64,000 nucleotides of DNA from Amoebidium appalachense (Eukaryota; Ichthyosporea). The stretch lies in contig CAVNZM010000001.1 of NCBI GenBank assembly GCA_963693365.1, forward strand, positions 5,580,001-5,644,000, given 5' to 3'. The position numbers and the translations under genes were made by a program. How positions within the stretch are numbered: the first letter of the stretch is position 1; every line of letters begins with the position of its first letter. A model generated the notes under the pieces. The model made no database searches, was not told the origin of the DNA, and was given only the letters and a program-made list of their open reading frames with translations. This document shows, piece by piece, positions 18,501-26,483 of this stretch.

Positions 18501-19507
18501 ATTCTTTCCGTGTAGGTGGGCTGGCCACTTCAAACTTGTCGGTGTATATATTCTAAGCCGGACAAGGAAAGATGTGCCTATCATCGGGGTAAAAAGGATT
18601 GTGATCGGCCATGGGAGATTCTTGAGCTGATTGAAAGATGTGAGATTCTTGAACTGATTGAAAGATGTGAGATTCGAAGGATGCGAGATTCTTGAACTGC
18701 GCGGTCGCCAATGTAAACAGTTGGCAATGTAAACAGTGTCCTGCCGCGGTCGCCAATGTAAACAGTTGGACTAGTTAGGATAAGGCAGAGTACAACTGAA
18801 TCAAAATAAAGACAGAGAACGGGTAGAAAGGCACACGCGGCCAGGTTGCTTTTACTATGGGCCGACTCAGTCTGTCTCAGACTTCACTGATGTGATCCCC
18901 GTACTGGGACGGCTTTCTTATATAGCCCCCAGGTTTCGGATCAAGGCCCAGGATTGGTTCATCCGCGGCCAGCGCGGGTGGCAACATGCCATTCGTGATT
19001 CTGGTGCGGTCCGAGCCAGTCAGACCTTTGTCCTATTTATGCAAACCTCTTATTGGTTCACTTCGTTTATGTGGTATGCAGCGGAAGAACCATATATGGT
19101 TCAATTCTTAGGTCAGAGTGAGTCCTATTGGTGCGGACATAATATTTATGTGATATTCATGACAAAGCACTAATCGTGTGCTAGTAGATCACATTCTTTA
19201 GTAAACATGTACAGTTCATGTGTACAGTTGTTTACACTTTGATTAAGGGACATGCACATGCACTACTGCAGGCACCAACCTTGCGGGCCATTCCACCAAA
19301 GCGGGTGGCCACGGAAGAAATGCGCGACCGGACCACCGCCGAGTTGTTATCAGGGTCCACGGTGACTATGTAGCGGCCAGGCACCACCTGGGCACGGTCG
19401 CCCAGAGGAACCATCGGTGACCGGCCAGGGATGGCTGCTGCTGGCCCGGCGGCAATGGTGAGAACGGCGGCACAAGCGGTGGCAAGCGACATGGTGTTGG
19501 GAACCAT
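10870..19507 (-). CDS. Secreted subtilase, proteinase K family (S8), complete
   Basis: Nine exons give a 394-residue preproprotein: 19280-19507, 14817-15056, 14588-14681, 14198-14256, 13577-13726, 13226-13398, 12534-12617, 11721-11790 and 10870-10956. All junctions are GT-AG and phases match; the total is 1185 nt including TAA. Residues 1-25 form a signal peptide ending in GPAAA. An I9 propeptide follows, with RYIVTV near 45 and LPIINAFAADL near 80. The catalytic domain has Asp152 in VYVIDTGVQ, His182 in GHGTHCSGTVAG, the oxyanion Asn279 in VVAAGNDNQDAC, and Ser342 in ISGTSMATPHVSG. SFSNYGKCVNMVAPG lies just before the Ser exon. Length fits proteinase K precursors (about 380-400 aa). The enzyme should be an extracellular or vacuolar endopeptidase freed by propeptide cleavage. 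Intron 1 is 4.2 kb because a retrotransposon sits in it; the exon 2 acceptor ends a (CA)n tract of about 340 bp. The start is the ATG at 19507, which gives the signal peptide; a second ATG lies five codons downstream. Confidence 0.93.
11040..11500. repeat. Purine-only G/GA tract in subtilase intron 8
   Basis: Over 450 bp of almost pure purine: GGGG runs with (GA)n at about 11060-11105 and 11461-11482, between exons 10870-10956 and 11721-11790. On the sense strand this is a C/CT-rich intron. Confidence 0.85.
12755..12794. repeat. Perfect 40-bp spacerless palindrome
   Basis: The left arm AAACACTTTATGATAGCCTC is followed directly by its exact reverse complement, centred on CTCGAG. It lies in the subtilase intron between exons 12534-12617 and 13226-13398. 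It is followed at 12855-12894 by a 20-bp tandem duplication of GTTCGAGATT(T/C)TGAAGCAAT. Confidence 0.95.
15058..15402. repeat. (TG)n microsatellite forming the exon 2 acceptor of the subtilase
   Basis: About 345 bp of TG repeats with small interruptions (TACAG, TTTG, CGCGCG). Read on the gene's strand it is (CA)n ending in CACACAG at exon 2 (upper edge 15056), so the microsatellite itself supplies the 3' splice site. Confidence 0.9.
15640..16119 (-). repeat. Left LTR (3' LTR) of the element in the subtilase intron
   Basis: 480 bp, TGTAAACA...TGTTTACA, with an 8-bp inverted terminal pair. It is preceded by the target duplication CTTTG and followed by the polypurine tract of the minus-strand element. 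Confidence 0.95.
16802..17170 (-). CDS. Open frame in the non-autonomous LTR element, no recognised domain
   Basis: A minus-strand frame of about 123 codons is open from roughly 17170 to a stop at 16802, with ordinary composition: EPTVGPPTNEAEDGAPSRPA, then TKLLTKERATVTTFLF, then TAHEWKHVFSEEGLLCLPSS. There is no ATG at its beginning (first Met at 17020). It reads in the element's own direction and may be a remnant or a captured fragment. No retroviral motif is visible. Confidence 0.35.
   Translation of the reverse strand, partial: HEHQHERKYSTKQFHEYEWFWYSTQRTEPTVGPPTNEAEDGAPSRPALEDMKTRSALTKLLTKERATVTTFLFRPSLQKNVLCLESPCSTKMAGKWDTKTAHEWKHVFSEEGLLCLPSSYEL
17369..17683 (-). CDS. 104-codon ORF in the non-autonomous LTR element, unknown
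   Basis: ATG-started frame on the element's coding strand, reading APFPHNPSIQCQYFGWKPFS, then an acidic EESDVEDEYEYECKVLLT segment and HHVYLGPGTEVTMLF. The last part has the alternating hydrophobic pattern of a small beta-barrel, faintly like the C-terminal strands of dUTPases. That likeness is weak and not a call. The EYEYEYEC segment is produced directly by the repeated ACGAAT/TACGAA DNA motif. Confidence 0.35.
   Translation of the reverse strand: MAILCNIPITLSSLALAAGTPPPEQKNVVWAPFPHNPSIQCQYFGWKPFSFELRIPSFTTEESDVEDEYEYECKVLLTNTSDHHVYLGPGTEVTMLFPCNMMTL
18757..19236 (-). repeat. Right LTR (5' LTR) of the element in the subtilase intron
   Basis: 480 bp and nearly identical to 15640-16119. The 17-bp primer site lies one base inside it (18739-18755). 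Just inside the element, at about 18710-18755, GCGGTCGCCAATGTAAACAGT occurs twice in part, a duplication of the LTR/primer-site junction. Confidence 0.95.
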
Positions 19508-19795
19508 TGTTCTTGCTTTACGAGAGTTGTGGTATTCAGTCGGTAAAAATGTGCATGCAAGATGGAACTTCGGCCTCAGGATTTTGTGTCGGCTTGCTAC
19601 CGCTTGTGACTGGACCTGTGTGATCGGCTTGCCGCCGGGGGCTCGTCGGCCGTTGGTATGCGGTCAAATTCCTCGTATCAGTTCAACGATCTGTGTGATT
19701 AGACCTGGCCGGGCCCATCGCCACCCCGACGAGCCTGTCGGCCATAAAATGAGGTGTCGATTTCCATCCCGTCAGGGCTCGTCGCCAGTTAACGC

Positions 19796-19850
19796 TGATT
19801 GGCTAAAAGTTTTGGCGCGCTTAACATTGATTGGCTGTTTTTGGCGGCAG
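19796..19850 (+). promoter_or_regulatory. CCAAT plus E2F-like promoter block
   Basis: Within 55 bp there are two inverted CCAAT boxes (TGATTGGC at 19796-19803 and 19828-19835) alternating with two sites resembling the E2F consensus (TTTTGGCGCGC ending at 19820, and TTTTTGGCGG at 19838-19846). The block ends about 90 bp upstream of the ATG at 19938. In plants and animals this pairing marks S-phase genes. Function here is inferred from motifs only. Confidence 0.45.
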
Positions 19851-19937
19851 AGTTCACGCAGCCTTCATAAAGCAGCGACGCTGGCGGTTGAGGTCAGTTT
19901 GCATCGCCCGTTTTTCCAATAACACGACACCGCAAAC

Positions 19938-20198
19938 ATGAGTCAGCCTCAGTACACTGCACCCCAGCTTCGTGCCATTATTACGAGCGCAGCTGGGTAT
20001 GACGGTTGGGTGGAGGAGCTGGCCCGTCTGGCTCGTGACCATGGCCTCTTTGACGGTCTGGTGGATGAGAATGGGCTCCCCCGGCGTGCTAGGTTGGAGG
20101 GGTGGCACAACGAGCTTCAAACCTACACTAATGATGTTATAAACAGCATGTACAGCTTTACAAGCTCTTCTTCTGAGGGTGGCCACATTTTCTACTAA
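19938..20198 (+). CDS. 86-codon ORF of unknown function
   Basis: A complete ATG-to-TAA frame reads MSQPQYTAPQLRAIITSAAG, then a hydrophilic helical part (DGWVEELARLARDHGLFDGL and LEGWHNELQTYTNDVINSMY), ending in a Ser-rich tail and GGHIFY. Base composition and codon choice resemble a gene more than the neighbouring repeats do. It is transcribed away from the subtilase, whose ATG is 430 bp to the left, and is preceded by the CCAAT/E2F-like block. It lies between imperfect inverted repeats (19611-19625 and 20412-20426), so it may be carried by a transposable element. I do not recognise the family. Confidence 0.5.
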   Translation: MSQPQYTAPQLRAIITSAAGYDGWVEELARLARDHGLFDGLVDENGLPRRARLEGWHNELQTYTNDVINSMYSFTSSSSEGGHIFY

Positions 20199-20551
20199 TT
20201 TCTCGCCCACTTCGAAAGATGCTGAGAAAAAAACTGAAAAAACTGAGACAAAAGAAAAGCTGAAAATAGAAAAAACGTTCCCGAAAATGTGACAGGCCCG
20301 CTGGGTCGCCGAGCTTGACCGGCCCGTGGCTCACGCATCTGTCCTGCCGACAGGCTGGGCGGAGGCGCCGCCGGGCCCATCGACAACTGCCAGTGGCCCG
20401 GGCAGCGGGCTGATCACACAGGTCCACTGATCAGCGGTTTGTTTGGCAGGCCGCTATTCCACCTAAGTCCATACGCCGGAAGTCCCCGCGCACCTGATTG
20501 GACAAAACACGATCCGATGACGTAAAATCAGGGGAGAACGATTCGATCCCC

Positions 20552-21159
20552 TGTTGTATAATAAGATCGTGTGTCTGTGACAAACAATATGTTTATAAAT
20601 GAACGGGGTTGACTAGACCACGCTTTGCTTAGTTACGTGCTAGTCCTACTTACACCTAGTAAGCCGAGCACACTGAGTGAGCTCTGAAGCCCCCGACATG
20701 CCCTTATATCGGAGCTCGCACAGCGGCTCAGACATGCGCATCGGTATGTGCTTTTTGGCTACGAGAGCCAATCACATACGGTTCACGGTTCTGTCCCATG
20801 GCTATCACGGTTCCAATAAACCTAGTGAGCCAATCGGGTGACAGTACTTGATTATCGATGCATTCCACAGTCATACCTCACGGCTACTTGCATATTTTCC
20901 CATGATAAAACTATAACTTAACGCTCATGGTTCCTCTACTACGTGTCGGTCCCATGTGGCTATTATATCTGTTTTCCCATGAATAATCCTGCAAGTTGCA
21001 CGTGCACATATGTTTAACTCCATGCTCATGCGCACAAGACTGGGGGGGACATGCATACTGGCCTACCTAAGATCAAACACAGTGGTATATACATGTACAC
21101 GTGTGCGTATATCTCAACCTGTGTACATCCATACTAGATATCCGGTATAATATACCACA
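20552..21159 (-). repeat. Left LTR (3' LTR) of element A
   Basis: 608-bp direct repeat matching 43596-44205. Preceded by target duplication TCCCC. Immediately inside is GGTGGGGCG on the coding strand, a short purine-rich candidate polypurine tract. Confidence 0.95.
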
Positions 21160-21199
21160 CGCCCCACCGTAAAAAGAAGTATGTCGTCCTCGACATACG

Positions 21200-22762
21200 T
21201 CACCATGCTCCACACAATGAGTCAATGTATCCGTGGAACGATGCAAGGTCACCTCTGCGTTGGTGGAACTCTCGGATCTTGTCCGGGCAGGCTAAGTCTT
21301 TCTCACACTCCCAAGAGGTGAATGATTCATCTTTGCCTGCCCACTTGATCTGGTACCACTTGTAAGGGGTGGATTGCTTGCGCCGTTTCTGAATTCTTAC
21401 GTCAAGCACCTTTTCCACCACCCACTCGTCCGGCAGAACCTTGTTGAAATTGTGACTATCGCCCGTGTCCGGGAGGTGAGAGAGATCTTGAGGCCGAATT
21501 CTATTTTGCTCACTCAATTCAAGCTGAATATCGTCCACGTGCCACTTAGATTTCTTCATAGTTGCTAAGCTTCGGATCTCGTACGTGACCGGGCCGACCC
21601 TTTTGACGATTTCGTAACCCGTAATCCACCGTACATCCCAGGCACCGATATTTTTGGCTTGATTCCGAACACGTATCCGTGCACCCTTCTTAAATTCACG
21701 AGCCACCGAGGGGCCTGGGGGCTCTCGTACGGCACGTTGCTGGACCACAGCACGGAGCAGAGGCAGACGGGCTAGTAACTCTCGCCGGTATGCCTTCCAC
21801 TCTGGGTCCTTGAGTGCCGGGTGGTTACTGCTAAGAAGGGCAACGTCAGGGAATTGTGTTGCTTCTTGCCCGTACACAAGATAATACGGTGTACATTGCA
21901 AAATTTTGTGTGTTGTTGTGTTGTATGCATGTGTAACCACCGGCAACAGAGTGTCCCAATTAGTGTGCTCATAATTAACGTACTTTGAGAGTGCATTATT
22001 AATAAATCTATGAGACCGTTCATTGGAACCGTTGCTTTGTGGGTGATATGCAGAGGTGCTCACTTGTGCAATATTTGCTATACGGCAAATCTCAATAATT
22101 AGCTCATTGAGAAATTCTGATCCTTGATCACTCAAGAGTGTACGAGGGGGGCCGTGTATATAGCAAATTACATTCATGAGTGCATGTGCAACATTAACGG
22201 CATGCTTAGATTGGATGGGCACAGTGATTAAATACTTCGTTGCCATATCCATAAACACACAAATGAAAGTATTACCATTTTTCGTTACTGTGAACGGACC
22301 CATAAGGTCAACAGAAACACGAGAGAACATTTTTAAATTTTCGTATCTCTGTTCAAATGGCCTACTTCTCAAGTGTGGGTTATCGTTACGGCCTTGGCAC
22401 TGTGTGCAGGCATTCACATAAGCAGTGATATCTTTGTGCATGCGTGGCCAATAATAATTGTATAATCTTTCGTAAGTTCGTTCAATGCCAGTATGAGCCC
22501 CCCGTCGTGCACACTTGTTAATAAATCAGCACGAAGGATTTCGGGCACATACAGGCAACGACGACCATCCTTAGCCACATGATAAAGCACGTCATCCTCT
22601 ATCACACACATTTGTGCTATTTTCTTAACCTTTTTGTATCCGAAATACTCAAGATTAAGACCGTGTGCAGCTCGTTCCCCCCCTGCCTGCCATTCCCGTT
22701 TGGCCTCGGCATCGAGGGAGGCAAGCCACCGTAGCCACGTGATTATATCCTTACACATTTTG
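21200..22762 (-). pseudogene. Element A integrase with C-terminal chromodomain
   Basis: The frame from about 22500 down to 21200 carries the second zinc-finger half (CTQCQ), the catalytic core (VDLMGPF with the first Asp, TLLSDQGSEF with the second, HPQSNGSNERSH with the Glu) and a chromodomain (WVVEKVLDVRI...WYQIKWAGKDESFTSWE). The upstream part (LEYFGYKKVKKIAQ... and VLYHVAKDGRRCLYVPE) is in another frame. The two would align if the G-run near 22500 were one base longer. The piece is cut at 22762/22763 by element D. Integrase inserts cDNA; the chromodomain typically directs chromoviruses to modified chromatin. Confidence 0.9.
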
Positions 22763-23166
22763 TGTTGGAGTGCAGACTTACGCTCACTCCACAATATGTG
22801 TATGTTAGCTTTACAATTGGTTCCGTGTACACAGACACACGCTGACACTCGATCACCACATGCACATCTGCATAGTTGAGGAATGTTGCCAATTGTGTTT
22901 TGACTGCAAACGATTGGTTCACTGGTCCCAGAGATCTCTAAATGAAAGTAACCAATCCGATTAGCGCCTGGCATCCGGATTACATTCCAGACTGCTGCCC
23001 CACGGGTATATAAGCCACGGCTCTGCCAGGTGCAGAAATGGAGTTCAGTCATGGAGTTCAGTCATGGAGTTCAGTCATGGAGTTAACACACTGAAAGCAG
23101 TAAAAAACGGGTCAGCGCCCAAGCGCGCCACGACGACCCTAGTCACAGCGGACTCTACTTCCAACA
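22763..23166 (+). repeat. Left LTR of TRIM D
   Basis: 404 bp. Contains a TATA-like GGGTATATAAGCC near 23008 followed by three and a half tandem copies of the 13-mer ATGGAGTTCAGTC (about 23038-23086), probably the transcription start region. Confidence 0.93.
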
Positions 23167-23474
23167 GGGTTATGGGCCCAGACACGACACCGCGGCCTCT
23201 AACTTCACGTCCCCTACGACGCCTTGAACGGAGGAGCCAGAAACCGACTTCTAGGCTGTACCCTACACCCGCGAGCGTATTTCCGTGAAGTAGAGACTTT
23301 CGCTTCCACAAACTCCATCCGCAGCAGCCTGCGACATCAATGTGAACGTCAAGTATTCCACTTCATTGGCGGGGCACGCACCACAGTGGAATGCACACCC
23401 CGGTCTACCCTGCAAGCAGCCACACTCACTCTCTCTTCTCTAGTGGTGTGTACACTTCTCCAATTGGGTAGGGG

Positions 23475-23878
23475 TGTTGGAGTGCAGACTTACGCTCACT
23501 CCACAATATGTGTATGTTAGCTTTACAATTGGTTCCGTGTACACAGACACACGCTGACACTCGATCACCACATGCACATCTGCATAGTTGAGGAATGTTG
23601 CCAATTGTGTTTTGACTGCAAACGATTGGTTCACTGGTCCCAGAGATCTCTAAATGAAAGTAACCAATCCGATTAGCGCCTGGCATCCGGATTACATTCC
23701 AGACTGCTGCCCCACGGGTATATAAGCCACGGCTCTGCCAGGTGCAGAAATGGAGTTCAGTCATGGAGTTCAGTCATGGAGTTCAGTCATGGAGTTAACA
23801 CACTGAAAGCAGTAAAAAACGGGTCAGCGCCCAAGCGCGCCACGACGACCCTAGTCACAGCGGACTCTACTTCCAACA
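23475..23878 (+). repeat. Right LTR of TRIM D
   Basis: 404 bp, same sequence as the left LTR including the 13-mer tandem array near 23750. Followed by target duplication TTTTG. Confidence 0.93.
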
Positions 23879-23883
23879 TTTTG

Positions 23884-24132
23884 TCCCCCCCTGTGCCATC
23901 ATAATTGCTTCCTTTTGATAGCCGGCACCACCGAGTGCAGAAAGGGAGGGCAGGCCGGCTTGACTGAGTGCAGAAATTTGGGCACATTTCAAGCAATCTG
24001 GATCGAAAATGTGTGTGAATTCGAGTGCATCACCCCAATCAACAAACACTTCGGCTGGTTTCGAGCTAAGCTCGGATAAATCTGCTGTGAGAACCTCTTG
24101 TAATTCCTTTTTCACATCCCACCTTTCCAGTG
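23884..24132 (-). pseudogene. Element A pol segment between RNase H and integrase
   Basis: This minus-strand segment continues the RNase H frame after nested element B is removed: ENENI on the 32486 side, then PLERWDVKKELQEVL and PAEVFVDWGDALEFTHIFD. It runs up to a 7-G run near 23885-23891, where the frame needed for the downstream integrase part (KMCKDIITWLRW) differs by one base. It has no catalytic motifs and is the linker before the integrase zinc finger. Confidence 0.85.
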
Positions 24133-24137
24133 GTATG

Positions 24138-24853
24138 TGACATATACTAATCCGTCTCAGCAGATTAGCCTAAGTCTACGATCGAGATCGGGGGGGGGGG
24201 GGGGGGGGGGGGTGGCCCGGGTCCACAGATCATCAAGATCAAGTCCGGGGCCTCAAGATAGCTGTACAGCTGCGTGCATCTTGCCTCTGCCGGCGCAGGG
24301 CATTGGACCACGTCAGCCGGGACAGCCGTCCAATAGAATTCTAATTAGTGTGTAGGATAGATCGTAGGAGGACTTAGGAATGTCATTGTTCGGGCAGAAG
24401 CCCTTTTGTAAGGATTGGCAAGGTTTGATAGTATATGTTGCCAAACGTATTTATATATTTAGATGTAGAGGAAAGGGGGGGAGGGAGGGGGGGGAGGATA
24501 GTATGAAATGTAGATTTAGACTCTGCGGTGCCACTAGGGGGAGGGTGAGGGGTGAGACTTGGATAAATATATTAGTTGAGTAGATCGACTTAGCTCGTGC
24601 AGGCGCACGATAAAAGTAGATCGGAATGTTAATGGAATGTGGCATCGTAGGGGGCCAGGTGATGATGATCTTGTAGGGCACGGCCTTGATGGCCTCAGTC
24701 GTAACTTAGACTCAATCCGTACGGATCTAAGTTTGCCCGTCGGAGCCTGGTCTTAATAAACTTTACCGTTTTTCTGTACACGTTCGTTCCTTTTCGTGTG
24801 TGTACACTTAGTAGAGTGCCGCGTCTCTAGTACACATACATTAGGATACGACA
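24138..24853 (+). repeat. 5' LTR of element B
   Basis: 716 bp, TGACATATAC...GGATACGACA, with a G-run of about 22-23 bases near 24190-24212. Followed directly by AGCTACACCTTTC, which takes the position of a primer site but does not start with TGG. Confidence 0.95.
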
Positions 24854-24941
24854 AGCTACACCTTTCTTTTAGTGCGGTTTTTCGCGCTAGGGTAACGCGG
24901 TGACAGTTCCTTCTGGGCTGTTGCTACACCTCAAACACACA

Positions 24942-24974
<33 letters not shown>
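24942..24974 (+). promoter_or_regulatory. Poly(A) tract in the leader of element B
   Basis: An uninterrupted run of about 32 A between the 5' LTR and gag, ending about 40 bp before the gag ATG at 25015. The sister element C has the same tract (about 37957-37989), although the sequence between tract and ATG differs. It may be a translation enhancer or a slippage product; the role is unknown. Confidence 0.5.
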
Positions 24975-24976
<2 letters not shown>

Positions 24977-25014
24977 ATAAACACAACCACACGAGTTAGG
25001 GCACACACCACACA

Positions 25015-26349
25015 ATGGCTAAGTTTAACGTAGACATGTTCTACGCATTGGCAGCGGAGGATAGCTCCCTGCACACACAGGTACCACAGGTTCATACACT
25101 AGACGTTAGACAGACCACAGCTTTCAGTTTTACACTCAAACACGACTCGGAAATCCCTAGGTGGCTTAGGACACTCCTAGCTAACACACCCACACTAGTG
25201 TTAGACACAAAGAAGGCCCCCACTGTGGCGGCCTCGTGCTTAATGATCAAACAGTGCATCGACCACAAAACAATGGCCGACTTATGCACCCTGATGGAGG
25301 AGCACCCGTACCGGGCCGAGCAGGCCCCCCAGGTGACGGCTCGTATATACGAGCAGCAGTACGACGAGGGGAGGGACGAGATGGTGTCCCGGACACTCGG
25401 CCAGAAACGTCTGGCCGCACGGTTCATCCCCGACGACGAGGACGAGAACAGCACCGACGACGTGGACGGGGAGCTCGAGGCCTTCACACGGCCGGAAAAC
25501 GAGCTCGAGTATACGGCCCGGCTCGTCGGCCGATACCTGACGGCCGACCGGCGCCGTACCTTCCGGGCCCAGCTCAGAGAATGGAAGTATACCTTTCCCA
25601 CACTAGATATGTCCCCCGTAGAAGCTCGTGCATTCTTTGAGAGGGAATATCGGGTCTTTGAGGACCTTTGTGAGTTAGCTGGTGACGTGAGTGATAGGGA
25701 AAAATTCGAGTTTGCTCGTAAGGCTCTCTCTGTAAACACAGACACTGCACGCATGTTTGGGGAGCATGATGATGTAGATGAGGTGGTGTTGCATGTTAAA
25801 CGTCACTTGCTTGCCATGCACGAGGTGAAGTTCAATAAGAGGGATAAAAAGGAGGTGATGGAAGTAGACAAGAAAAAGAAGGAGAGTGGACAGAAGGGGG
25901 AAAAAGAGAAAAAAGAGGGTGAACAGCCAGATGCACTCACCATGTTGGTCAAGCAGGTTGCCGAGCTCTCCCAGGCCGTCTTTTCTGGCCGAGGGGGCTT
26001 CGGCTTCCGAGGTGGCCGTGGCGGCGACCGGGGTGGACACGGCGGTCGTGGCCGAGGTGGACGTGGAGGACAACAGCAGCAGTTCACCGAGAGGTTTGCC
26101 CCTTATCTTGCTCGTGGTGGTGGGCAGGGTAGAGGGAGGGGTGGAAATGGTGGTGAGAGAGGCCGAGGGGGGCAGGGGGGAAGGGGGGGCCGTGGTGCAC
26201 ACGGTGGGCCCCCCCAGCATGACCGGGCTCCCGGTTATGCTTTGCGCCAAGGTTTTGAAGTCCCCCCTGGCCCCTTCTTTGGTGCATGTTACTTTTGTGG
26301 CCGGCAAGGGCACTCTGCTGCATATTGCCGTAGTTACAAGAGCTATTGA
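25015..26349 (+). CDS. Element B Gag
   Basis: 444 codons, ATG in CACACAATGG. The N-terminal half is capsid-like and helical (WLRTLLANTPTLVLD, LTADRRRTFRAQLREWKYTF, ARAFFEREYRVFEDLCELAG). A Lys/Glu-rich stretch lies near 285-310, then a long Arg-Gly-Gly RNA-binding region (about 325-405), and one CCHC zinc knuckle CYFCGRQGHSAAYC at 425-438 (C-X2-C-X4-H-X4-C). It should package genomic RNA in virus-like particles. It stops with TGA; the pol frame begins about 33 bp further on in another frame with no overlap, so pol expression needs frameshifting, reinitiation or a spliced message. Confidence 0.93.
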   Translation: MAKFNVDMFYALAAEDSSLHTQVPQVHTLDVRQTTAFSFTLKHDSEIPRWLRTLLANTPTLVLDTKKAPTVAASCLMIKQCIDHKTMADLCTLMEEHPYRAEQAPQVTARIYEQQYDEGRDEMVSRTLGQKRLAARFIPDDEDENSTDDVDGELEAFTRPENELEYTARLVGRYLTADRRRTFRAQLREWKYTFPTLDMSPVEARAFFEREYRVFEDLCELAGDVSDREKFEFARKALSVNTDTARMFGEHDDVDEVVLHVKRHLLAMHEVKFNKRDKKEVMEVDKKKKESGQKGEKEKKEGEQPDALTMLVKQVAELSQAVFSGRGGFGFRGGRGGDRGGHGGRGRGGRGGQQQQFTERFAPYLARGGGQGRGRGGNGGERGRGGQGGRGGRGAHGGPPQHDRAPGYALRQGFEVPPGPFFGACYFCGRQGHSAAYCRSYKSY

Positions 26350-26483
26350 GTTCCGGGGGAGGGGGAAGCTGGGGTCACTGAGGGAGGGGGGGGGACAGTA
26401 TCGGTCCCCCCCAGGTTGCAGAGAACCTTCACCCTCCCCCACCCCAGGTTAAGCTTCCCTTTGCCCCCTCACCGCCCCGATAC

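Larger units (their letters stand above)
15640..19236 (-). mobile_element. Non-autonomous LTR retrotransposon in subtilase intron 1
   Basis: Two 480-bp direct repeats (15640-16119 and 18757-19236) start TGTAAACA and end TGTTTACA, flanked by CTTTG at 15635-15639 and again at 19237-19241. I see one difference between the LTRs (T at 15947, C at 19064), so the insertion is recent. Orientation is minus: next to the right LTR, at 18739-18755, lies the complement of TGGCGACCGCGGCAGGA, a canonical primer site matching a tRNA 3' end of the form GCGGTCGCCA (tRNA-Arg-like). Next to the left LTR, at 16120-16130, lies the polypurine tract AAGGGGGGGAG. The 2.6-kb interior has no reverse transcriptase, integrase or protease, so the element must be mobilised in trans (LARD-like). 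It is transcribed in the same direction as the subtilase. The interior is dominated by the pentamer TTCGT on the plus strand. Confidence 0.95.
19611..20426. repeat. Inverted-repeat pair flanking the 86-codon ORF
   Basis: TGGACCTGTGTGATC (19611-19625) is matched exactly by its reverse complement at 20412-20426. The similarity extends imperfectly outward (CGGC.TGC...CCGCT) and inward (GGGCCC, CGATGGGC, CTGTCGGC). It could be a fold-back or TIR element about 0.8-0.9 kb long. I could not define a target duplication. Confidence 0.4.
22763..23878 (+). mobile_element. Element D: TRIM (miniature LTR retrotransposon)
   Basis: Two 404-bp LTRs (22763-23166 and 23475-23878), identical as far as I can see, start TGTTGGA and end TCCAACA, with target duplications TTTTG at 22758-22762 and 23879-23883. 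The interior is only 308 bp and codes for nothing. A purine-rich GGGTAGGGG lies just before the right LTR, which suggests plus orientation. TGGGCCCAGACACGACACC, six bases inside the left LTR, is a weak primer-site candidate. The element splits element A's integrase. Identical LTRs mean a very recent insertion that must have used enzymes from another element. Confidence 0.93.
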
